Below the pieces are notes generated by a model that was not told the origin of the DNA, did no database searches, and saw only the letters and a list, made by a program, of their open reading frames with translations. DNA of 64,000 nt from Zoroaster sp. YZ-2022 (lineage: Eukaryota; Echinodermata; Asteroidea; Forcipulatida; Zoroasteridae), in contig CM055834.1 of the NCBI GenBank assembly GCA_029582265.1, forward strand, positions 3,100,001 through 3,164,000, read 5' to 3'. The translations under genes and the position numbers were made by a program. Positions 25,701-37,700 of the stretch are shown piece after piece (the stretch's first letter is position 1; the number at the start of each line of letters is the position of its first letter).

Positions 25701-28700
25701 TGAAAACTTGACAGCAAGTAATACAAAACCATTCTGGAATTACATAAAGAGCTTGAGGCAGAGTTCATCTGGAGTGTCGGCACTTACATGTAAAATTACA
25801 AATAATATCGCTATGTCAGCACTTGAGAAAGCAACCACTCTCAATAAGCAATTTCAGTCAGTTTTTACCAAAGAGGATTGTAGTAACATTCCAACAGTGA
25901 CGGATAGGAAAACCCCCGCAATGCTGCCAATTAAAATCACAACAGATGGCATATTAAAGCTACTAAAGGAACTGAAAATACAGAAAGCACCGGGACCTGA
26001 CAACATCACTCCCAAAATCTTAAAGGCGTGTGCAGATAGTATTGCTCCTCTGCTTCAACAGATCTATCAGAAGTCCTTAACTACTGGGGAACTACCTGAT
26101 GATTGGCTTAATGCAAATGTTTCTCCTATATTCAAAAAGGGAAATCGCTTCGATCCAGCCAATTACCGACCAGTATCTCTAACATCAATCCCTTGCAAAT
26201 TACTTGAACACATAATCCATTCAAACATTATGAGCCATCTTGAACAGCACAACGTCCTTAACAATGAACAGCATGGTTTTCACAAGGGTCGATCTTGCGA
26301 GACCCAACTAGCTCTGACTGTCAATGACTTAGCCAAAATCCTGGACAACAAAGGTCAAGCCGACGTAATAATAATGGACTTTAGAAAGGCGTTTGATCTT
26401 GTACCTCACCAAAGACTCTTATATAAACTTACGCAAGCTGGAATTACTGGACCACTTCATAAATGGGCCAGTAATTTCCTTACAAAAAGATCGCAACAAG
26501 TCGTGCTGGAGGGAATTTCATCTTCATCTATCCAAGTGACATCAGGAGTGCCACAGGGCACAGTTCTTAGGCCACTACTATTCATTTTGTACCTAAATGA
26601 TCTACCGGATGGGATAATTTCACAAGTGAGGCTCCTTGCTGACGACTGTATTTTATATCGCGAGATAAAAACCCTAGATGATAACCAAAAGCTACAGAAC
26701 GACATCAACAAACTATGTAACTGGGAGTCGACTTGGCAGATGAAATTTAATGTTAGCAAATGTCATGCGATGCACATCACGCACAAGAAAAAACCATTCC
26801 AGTCAACATACATAATGAACGGAGAACCACTACAGTCTGTCAAGAGTCATACCTACCTGGGCGTAGAGATAAATCATAACCTGAGCTGGGCAAATCACAT
26901 TTCCAACATCACTTCTAAATCTTATCAAGTCCTGGGATTACTCCGTAGAAATCTGTACAATTGCTCTACACATGTAAAGGAGATTGCCTATAAAACCTTG
27001 GTCAGACCCAAACTCGAGTACTGCTCTAGTGTATGGGACCCGCACCATCAAGAACACAAAAATAGACTTGAAGCAGTACAGCGTAGAGCAGCTAGATTTG
27101 TATGTAAGGATTCCTGTCGTAAGAGTAGCGTCTCTTCAATGATCAGTAAATTACAATGGAAATCCTTGGAGGAACGTAGAGCAATCTCCAGGTTATCACT
27201 CCTGTATAAATCCATTCATCATAAAACTGCTATCGACACTGACCACTACCAACTCAAACCACAGGGAAATCAAACTCTCACTAGGAAATCATCATCAATC
27301 TCGTTCACCCACCCTTCAACGAAGAAGGACTGCTACAAATTTTCCTTTCTCCCAAGAACCCTCGTTGAATGGAATCGACTGCCAGTATGTATAAGGGAAG
27401 CACCATCAATAGACTCATTCAAGACTAGGCTAGATACAATCCAAATTACTACTTTCATAAGGGGAGCTCATCACTAAATTTTGTCTACTGGCCACACCAC
27501 ACCTGCAACTTATATATCCCACGTGGAGTTTGTTGCAGTAACTGACAGATACAGATACAGATACATTTGAATGACATAGTAAGTCGTTCAAATGAGATAC
27601 CGAGTCATTTGAACGTCACAGTAAGTCCTTCAAACGAGATACTGAGTCATTCGAACGACATAGTAAGTCGTTCAAACGAGATACCGAGTCATTTGAACGA
27701 CATAGTAAGTCGTTCAAACGAGATACCGAGTCATTTGAACGACATAGTAAGTCGTTCAAACGAGATACCGAGTCATTTGAACGACATAGTAAGTCGTTCA
27801 AACGTGATACTGAGTCATTTGAACGACATAGTAATTCGTTCAAACGTGATACTGAGTCATTTGAACGTCACAGTAAGTCGTTCAAACGAGATACCGAGTC
27901 ATTTGAACGACATAGTAAGTCGTTCAAACGAGATACCGAGTCATTTGAACGACATAGTAAGTCGTTCAAACGTGATACTGAGTCATTTGAATGACATAGT
28001 AAGTCGTTCAAACGAGATACTGAGTCATTTGAACGACATAGTAAGTCGTTCAAACGTGATACTGAGTCATTTGAGCAGTCAACGGTAAGTCGTTCAAACG
28101 AGATACTGAGTCATTTGAATGACACAGTAAGTCCTTCAAACGAGACACCGAGTCATTCGAACGACATAGTAAGTCCTTCAAACGAGATACCGAGTCATTT
28201 GAATGACATAGTAAGTCGTTCAAACGAGATACTGAGTCATTTGAATGACACAGTAAGTCGTTCAAACGAGATACTGAGTCATTCGAACGACATAGTAAGT
28301 CCTTCAAACGAGATACCGAGTCATTTGAATGACATAGTAAGTCGTTCAAACGAGATACTGAGTCATTTGAATGAGGTCCATTCGAGTCATTCGAACGACA
28401 TAGTAAGTCCTTCAAACGAGATACCGAGTCATTTGAATGACATAGTAAGTCGTTCAAACGAGATACTGAGTCATTTGAATGACACAGTAAGTCGTTCAAA
28501 CGAGATACTGAGTCATTCGAACGACATAGTAAGTCCTTCAAACGAGATACCGAGTCATTTGAATGACATAGTAAGTCGTTCAAACGAGATACTGAGTCAT
28601 TTGAATGACACAGTAAGTCCTTCAAACGAGACACCGAGTCATTCGAACGACATAGTAAGTCGTTCAAACGAGATACCGAGTCATTTGAACGACACAGTAA

Positions 28701-31700
28701 GTCGTTCAAACGAGATACCGAGTCATTCAAACGACATAGTAAGTCGTTCAAACGAGATACTGAGTCATTCAAACGACATAGTAAGTCGTTCAAACGAGAT
28801 ACCGAGTCATTTGAACGACATAGTAAGTCAGTAAAACTTGTAGCTTTGCATGGTGAGGAGGATAAGTAAGACTAATTGCAGTGACACCATGTGAAATTCT
28901 CAATTGAGTAGTAATTAGTTCTGAAAAGAACTGGAGGTACAACTCGACGTTTCGATCAGTGTGCTCTGATCGTCCTCAGGAGAATGTTAAAGTTTCGGCA
29001 ATAAATAGTGATAACAATTTTTTAAAATCACCCATGTCTCTCATTTTAATCTTGGTTGTTGAATACCTTCAAGATATTTATCATCCAAAACATATCGGGG
29101 GAAAATACTTTCAATACAACGTTGCAGCTTGATTTTTACATAAAATACTGGGATCCCATTCGTTATTCTTTCATGCATTACTCTCATTCGCAACTGTAAA
29201 AAGGGTATGGGTATTCAAATTCCTGAGCCAATTATTAAACAAATTAACCCATCAAGTGAAATTAACAGTCATAAAGCAGCGAGTGTTCCATGCAGCTCCC
29301 AAACCTGTTCTACATAACGCATCGTGTGCACATGTGTCAATTGACTAGGCCTGTGCGAATAGTTTGATTATTCAAATATTCACAAATAGTTGTTGCTAAT
29401 CATACTTGTATTCGTGGATTTTGAAGTAGTCGATTAATCGGGCTGGTGCGAATACCTGCAACTATTCGCGAATAATGACCATTTACGATTAATTGTGAGT
29501 AATAATGTATTGCCTTTGCACTGCATAACTTGCGGTCATGAACTGTTTGCTAACTATTCATGACTGCTATTCGCGAGTAACACTGCCAATTACACCGTTT
29601 TGTCTAGGCACTGCTGGTAGTGGTACGCGTTGTAGTATTCGCGAATAGTACAGTAATGCATTTGAGGATGCCGACATGGCTGGCTGGCTGGCTGTGACTG
29701 CAGAGACCGTTACCTTCTGAAGGCTGATAACATCAAAGGCATGCCGCGTAATATATACATGTAACAGTCTTGGCATTGTTCAGTTCATGGGTTGGCCAAT
29801 GTCAGAGGGTTCTCCACACATACAAACTAGCGTATTGGCCTGATACACACATATTTTTGGCCGATACGCTGCCAAAATTGCCGAGCACATTTTTTTCCAC
29901 CCAATACACTCTATTGTTGAGTACCTTTATTGTTCGTAGTGAAAAGAGTGGTCCGGGGAATGATAAGTTATAATCCAACTTTCGTGTACACTCAGCATGT
30001 TTAACGTAACATGAATGCAGCATGCAGCTAGCTGCAAGCCAGGCGCCAAATAGCGATTCGCTGATTCCCTTTCCCAGACCCAATAGAAAGGCGCTTCTTT
30101 GGAAGACGGGCACCAGTGAAACCATGAAACATCGACCCAAAAAAATCATGAATATGCAACATAATGAACATATTCATGATTGAACAGCAAATATGCAAAT
30201 CTATCCAATCACGACACGCAGAAATGGGCACGTGATACTGGGATCCTGAATTACTGTCACCACTCTGAACTTTATATTAAATGCGTTGGGATACGAGTGG
30301 TAACAATAAATAAAAGGAAGACGAACACCAGATATACATATTTCTTGAAAACGAAATTACATTAAATTACTCTCATTATTTACATTATGTACAACATTAT
30401 GAAATAATTATTTTGCTGAACCAAGCTGGACCTTATTAAGTTGCTGAGTATAATATAGTGTTGAATTATCAAGATAAGTTTACTTTGAAATTCCCTAAGA
30501 AAACCAGGTCCTTAAACGGATATAACGGAATTCACTTCACACGACTAAGTATATCAACAATAAATCAATCACACAAAAAAAAACCTTTAAATTAACACGT
30601 TTACTTTTATGACCTAATCTCTAGTTTTCTTTGAGCTTAATTAAATATAGTAGGTTATGCCTATAACCTGTCCTCATATATTTTGAAGTGTGCAGAAGTT
30701 ATCTCTCGGATACATATCTCTTGGTTGGATCTCTCGTGTCCACCTTCTCTCGTAAATTCTTCTTCCGCCGACTCTCGACTCTCTATACTGCCTCTGTGGG
30801 CTTCTATCCAAACATATCGGCCATGGTTAATGTATTGTTGCTGATCTTTAACGGCGAGGAAGAATGCTTCTATGTATGATGTGGACCGGCAAGGCGATGT
30901 TTTTTTGCCTACCAATTTTATGGTGATAAGTTTGGCCTGTTTGCCAAAATCTTACTGTTTAATACTAGCTTGATCTACAGATACTTAGATCACTGAATTT
31001 GCTAATATACAGTTATACCGGTCTTAAAAGATAAGCTCACTCTTGTTTTTGATGTTCTCTCTCTTAGATCATTTGGTATTCTACACACACTCTCACTTTA
31101 CACACACACGCATAAAATATTGCTTTGTTACCGAGACGTAATAGGCCTCGCATGACAGAGTAAAACATTAATTGAACAACAACCATGGCTAACAAAATAA
31201 AGCAAGCATTGTTATAATATTGATCATCGTTGTTGAAAAAGACACACTAACGCTAAGTGGCTAAAACGGGAAGTCCGCGGGAACTATAAACATCACTGAT
31301 TGGACTAAAACTTTTGGAATAGACGATTATCTTAACAGGTAAGTGCAAAAAAGCGAACTCGTGGAAAGGTAAGTGCGGACAACAGCTACACGTACGAACG
31401 GGACGATACAACAAAACCGGGACGACAAACAATTAATTAGGAACGTTGTGACAATTACAACCTCGTGCACAATGCACACATAGTCTGCAGGTCAAAGCAT
31501 GCAACTAAAAAAATACATGTACAATTGTACCTAGGTACAAAATCAGTTCAGGGGCACGGGCACCACATGATTCAAAAGCTTTTTAAGCATAGTGCTAGTG
31601 CGGGACACACCTTGGAAGCTTTGTATTTTTGTGAACAACGTATAACGTTGATTTGAAATAATAGGGGTAACCGTTAACATACATTGTACTGACATTACTC

Positions 31701-34700
31701 TTAATGATGACTTAAATACAACTCGATCGCGTTCATTTTATTACGTTTAGGTGGACTTCCCTCTGTCGATATGGGATGAACATAACCATGCGCGTGAATT
31801 AGCATGTGCTAATTGTGCTGGAAGTTTCCCATGCTGCCAAAGCAATAACAAACTTATATAACGTGATGACCATTGGATTTTCACTTACAAATTCTATTAT
31901 TTCGAGTACAATTATACAAGAAATAAAGAGGAAACAACAACAGGCATTCAAGAACTCAATGTATGTATTTGTCTATTGTTTGAAGCTTACAAATAGGCCA
32001 GAAATTACTATCATAGCACATGTTTTCGTACTTATAAACTGCGGGAAACATTTTGCCAACTATTATTCGCAAAATGTTGCCGCGGGATTAATCAAAATTT
32101 CACTATTCGCCCAGCCCTACAATTGACCACATTTCATTCACACAGCTTATAATGACTTACTTATCTCATTTGAACGACTTAAAATGTTTTTTTTTACCCT
32201 TCAATTTGGCAGCAATGCGCTTATACTACAACATTATTTCTGGGCATCAATAAGCAGAATTATCACCAAAACGATTTTAAAATAAGATTTCAGGAATTTC
32301 TTGCCAATTTGATTACCACTTGGTAAATGTATAGTAAGTAATAGGAACTTCCCATTCTCAATTGATCATACTTTCTACTTTTAACAGCTGTCATTCATAA
32401 CAAGATTACCCATATCCCATCTAAGCTTGGGCGATATCGATTTTTTTCATCCACGATATATCGGCAAACATATATCGCGATTATTATTTCATTCATGCAT
32501 GATTGATTTAGAGCCGATAACCATCACGGGTATATACCCTCAACAAGCATCACAATAATTCGCAATTTCGTTTGCAGAGTGTGTATGTACTTCTGAAGTA
32601 GTTCACTTTTGTATCTCACTTCCAAAAGCTGAAAAGACTGTTCTAATTTTGTTTCCATGGAAACTGACGTGACTCACAATGGCGATTTTTTGTTTACTCG
32701 CGATATATTTTTTTTAATCGCGATTTGCCGATATCTCGATAACTTAAAAAGGTTCTCGATATTGTAATCGAATAAAAAAAGGTATCGCGATATTCGATAT
32801 TATCGTGTTATCGCCCAAGCTTAATCCCATCCTATCTAACTGTTTGGTACCTTGCCAATCACCTGACATTACCTCATGCTTGGCCAACATTACAGCAGCA
32901 TACCAAATAATAAGGTGACAAAAGCTCCATGACTAAATAAAAACCTGTTAGCCTCACTTCTGTCTTATGCAAAATCTTAGAATGTATCATCATTATATTA
33001 AGCCATAACTGACCATGTGAACTGATTTGACCTATTTAACACTAACCATCCCAGTTTTGTTAAGCACATCCACATCTTTAGACATATCAAAGGCTTTTGA
33101 CAAAATACCTTACTGTGTATCTTTCTTAAGCAGCTTTCTTAATCCCACTACAGTGTGCCAAAATCTCCATTTCAAATAAAAAAATGACAGAAATGAGGAC
33201 AGACTATTATGCATCAGGCTGCATGCTTTCAAGCAACATGGATTTATTTGGCTTTGTGGTCTTGGAGTCATTAAATATATCTAGTGTTAGTATAAAAATA
33301 GTGCACTTGGCAATCACATATCTTAGATAATCTATAACACATCACACACCATTTTAATAAGGGAAGCCCTTGTATCTGTATGTGTAAAATAATACAGTAT
33401 AACAGTAAAGCCACATCTCACTAGAATTTGGAAGCTTATGAAACAGGAAACATTACAAATAATAATAAAAAAAGACACATTAAAGGGACAGTATCATCAA
33501 GATCAGAGTAGACTTTCAACAGGGCATGGAATCAGTGTCCTAATTTAAGATGAACACAGTGACTGATAATTACTGATTATTTATGCAGCAGGAACGGTAA
33601 TATGACCTTATCATGTGGGTATTATTTTCAGTCACTGAGTTAATCTTAGCCTTGGCTCAAGTCTGTTGTCATAGTGCGCACTTACCATGGTATTCCCACC
33701 CCCAGCCCATACCGATTACTAGCCCGAGAAATTCAGAACACACACATGGTGCACCGTCTACGGCCCCGGACATGTACACTGTACAACGAGATCAATAACT
33801 AAGTCGTGGATACGGTTGTGCATTGCAACCTTGTACGTGTTCGAAATCAAACAGCCTTGATCCTTCTGTAACCGAAAGCTTACGTGTTTCTTTATTTTCC
33901 CATTGGAATTCCAATAGAAAGTCATATGCAAGATGTGGGCGGTTCATTTTAAATGACGGCCAGTCACAGGCCCCTACCTTTGACCCCGTTTGATTCCACA
34001 CACACAATGCATGCAAACACACGTCGTACATTAGCCCAATTATGGACTCCGTCTCTGTATACATGTGAAACAGAGTACACTAAGGTCAAAGTCCAACAAC
34101 CTGGGCTAGCTGTACATGTGCAGTACAATCATGTACACTCACTGGCCAAAAGTATTGCAACATAAATTTGTACGAGACATTGCCTAGACGGATGGTCGCA
34201 ATTATCAGGTCATGTGGTTACCCGACAAAGTATTGAAGGACTTTGTTTCCGAGCAAGAACAGTAAAAAAGAACAGTAAAAAAGAACATTGACTTCAAAAC
34301 ACAGGCACTTTCAAGAAGTCTTAAGTAGTGTAAATAAAATAAAATAAATTATTGTAACACAGTTCTCCAAACTGAACTTTGGTGTGAATTTCAATGTTGC
34401 AATACTTATGGCCAGTGAGTGTACCATGTATATCGCGCAGCGGGCATGTAGTTGCTGGGTCAACCAGTAACCAATGAGAATACGTCTTTGGTTTTTGAAT
34501 TTGGTATATGTGACGTGTTCTCCCGAAATCAGACACTTTTGGGCAGAGCTCGGAACTGAGAAACGGGCAAAAATATGCCTGGGGGTGTTTTTTGTTTTCC
34601 TCAGCAAGTCATTTCATTAATAGGTAACCCTTAATAAAGCAATTTAAGGCAATATTAATCTGTTGACATGCCTGTTGCTAGGGGAACAGAAGTATCTTTG

Positions 34701-37700
34701 TAAGAAGTTAATTACTTAAAACATACCAAATGAAACTTGTAACTTTAAAGTCGATTATCTCCGTTTGTAATTTTCGTAAAGACAAACCTAAAAATTGCGT
34801 AACTCCGCTTTGGGGAGTCCAGTTTTAAAAAAAAGGTATCATTGTAAAGCTGAGGATCTCTACTTTCATAATCAATAACTAACTCAATTTTGATAACCTG
34901 CCCAAAAGTGTCTGATTTCGGGAGAACACGTCACATATTAGCATTAATGAGCTCCGCCTTAAATTTTGGCATGTACAGAAGGATCAAGGTGTGACGAGGA
35001 ATGGTTACTGTATGTACAGTACATGTACATGTATAGTAATGTACAGTGTACTACATACATTATGTATATAGATGTACATGTATACAGTATGTATACGAGT
35101 CCATACAATGTGTGAATGTGTGCTGGAGTTCAGACAGCTAAATGGGGCAAAATTATGCGACCAAACCGTTCCAATGCACCTTGGTCATGGCTAAGTTAAT
35201 CTAAAACTAGTACTCCATGCCCTGTTGATTGTGACGATATTGCCCCTTTAATTAGGCACCTAATCCATTTGAAAACATGCTCCAAGGGGCAAACAATAAT
35301 TAACAATCATAAATCTAACATTACAGTTACAATACCTTGGCTATTGGTCTGTGTGGGGCCAACTGTGTCTTTCCATGTGCAACATTACTAGTGTGTCCCA
35401 TGAGTTCTAGCAACCAGTGTAATCTAGGCATAGGGGCTGTATGCTGACTACTAGATGTACACTGTGTGAAAGAAACCAGGAGTATCCATACCAGGCTAAT
35501 GTGCTCAATACTATCTGCTAGATTCATAGCTACATCTGCAACAATACAAGTATTTATTATCATTCAAGTTAACTGATAGTCACAGCATGGATGATTAGTG
35601 GTTATACATTGCATATATGTATACATGTATGTAATGAGTTCACATTAATTCATTGTGCATATAGATCTTGTGCATGTGACGTCATCCTTGCCACTACGTG
35701 TAATCATTTGGCGATCACCAAAATTGGTCTGGCATGTTTGAGTGTTGCATGCTCGCTGATACAGGTAGCATGAGAGAAATGCACAATGTGGCATTGAGCT
35801 AAACAGAGTGCAAGATTGCATCATGTTGACTCACGCATTTAGATGGTATATTTGCATCACGCTGACTTATCCCATTACAAATCTGTGTTTTATGATCAAA
35901 TACAAAAACAGGCATTCAAGTTGCTGTACTGATATTAGAGTAATAACAATAAACAGTCAAGCAGTATGCTTTTTTTTATGCGCCGGAGGTGATCACCAAA
36001 ATGGCCATGTGGCAAGCATACTGGTGAACTGTGACATATGTGTACATGGGCTAAAGATTGTGTATTTTAATGACAATATTACCTACAAAGCTTGTCATGT
36101 CACCAGGGGTGACTATAAGAATTAGTATTGTAACAGCAGTGGTTCACCATGAAGTATTCTATTTATCACAAAGTTAGGTAAAAACCTACATGACCAACGC
36201 TATAAAGTGAAAATGTGAGACTAATTCTACTGACATTGGTCACTCTACTTTTTTGACAGACTAAAATGATATAACACAGTCACCATGGAATTATAGACAA
36301 TGTGTACTATCCACAAACTGTGTACATGTAATATTCTTGCTAACAACATTATCATTATGTATTCGTTTATCGTAATTAGTACCCAGTCCAAATTAACTTG
36401 GACATTTATTGACTGACATTACAATACTTACCAACACAAGCATTGAGCCACATAAATGACTGTTTGCCCTGACAGACTAGGTATGAGCGCACAAATGTTG
36501 ACTTGACCAAGTTATTCTATAGAAACAAACCAATCTCCATTATTCATCCTTGTTATTATGTATGTACAGAGCCTCGTCATATTACTGACAAAAACAAAAA
36601 CAAAGCCTCACTTTACATCAACTTTTAGAGTAAAAACAAAACATTTTAAATATGCAACAAAATGATTAATTCATATGAAATACTACTTGATCAGTAATGA
36701 ATAGCTTTCAGACAGATTGTTGACTAAACCACATCTCATTTGTGGGAATCATTAAATATTCATAAATGCCCAAGACAGTAGATAATCTGATTGAACAAAA
36801 CGTCATCACGTGGGGATTAACGGATGGTAAAGACATGGCTTATCAAAATCAGAGCAGCGCATATGTGCCAGCTGTTCGCCAGCTGTTTTGTGCAACGTGC
36901 GACACAGATTTGAAGCAATCACAAATCAATCACAAATATTGTTTCACATCACACGCCTGACTCATTTACATGTACCTCTAGATATGCTTGCTGGGCATGT
37001 TTGCATATGAATTATAATGCCATGGAATGCGTTCAAGAAGGCTGGCACATTTTAAGTAGGTAACAGACTTCTACTAATATCAAACTCATTGCCATAAACC
37101 AGTGCAAATATTTGATATTATTTGATTTGATTTCTCATATAGGTAGCATGATGTTCTATCATGAGATGACAAAGATTATTGATAAATTCATTATATACAC
37201 ACTCACCTGTACTAAGGCTGAAGTGATATTATCAATGTCTTCCCCAGGTAGATGACACAAACACTGAGCTAATTTGGCCATCACTCTACCATGACACATC
37301 TATAAAAAATACAATCAAAACATCATGTTCATAATGTTCACCTGGTACAACAAGGCTTTGAAACAAAACACCTATTGTCATTAACAAAACCATATTACTG
37401 AAATATTAATATGAATCTCATTTGAAAGATATGCTTTATTTTCAACTTAAACTAATAACAGTGCTAAGAAAAGATTGAAGATATATTAGCTATGTTCAAC
37501 CCTTCTTAGAATTTTGATGAAGTATGATGAAAATTTAAAATATGAAAACCATTTTTGAAAACTTGTTTGATCTATAATTTAATCTATCATGTAGAAACCA
37601 GCCAGACAAACATGTGGTGACCAATATGGATGCGTGTCATCATCATAAATCAAAGGTCACATGATAGATATCTTCAGCCAGTTGGTCAGTTCATACCAAA

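Larger units (their letters stand above)
23659..27565 (+). mobile_element. CR1-like LINE, nearly full length, inserted in the minisatellite
   Basis: A 5' leader of about 250 bp, one long ORF (23911-27477), a short 3' UTR and a tail of (ACAGAT)n at about 27543-27565. The array resumes directly after the tail, so both junctions are clean. Single ORF with PHD, endonuclease and RT and a short microsatellite tail fit the CR1/L2 group. Confidence 0.85.
23038..32223. mobile_element. 9.2-kb composite bounded by terminal inverted repeats, filled with a hairpin minisatellite and two nested TEs
   Basis: The outer ends are TAAGTGCATTGCTGCCAAAT (from 23038) and the complement of TAAGCGCATTGCTGCCAAAT (to 32223). 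The similarity continues through a homopolymer tract into one unit of the 42-bp minisatellite on each side. A TA dinucleotide is the only plausible target duplication. Inside are the array (23080-23658 and 27566-28834), a LINE splitting it (23659-27565), a Penelope-like fragment (28835-29030) and a hAT element (29346-32119). The left end lies 34 nt from a FOCAD acceptor. The likely origin is a small foldback MITE whose core repeat expanded. The transposon class is not known. Confidence 0.7.

Noticed and set aside
23144..28834. Long open frames through the hairpin minisatellite on both strands (165-247 codons)
   Set aside because: The 42-bp unit is a multiple of three and stop-free in several frames, so the frames are a trivial result of the repeat.
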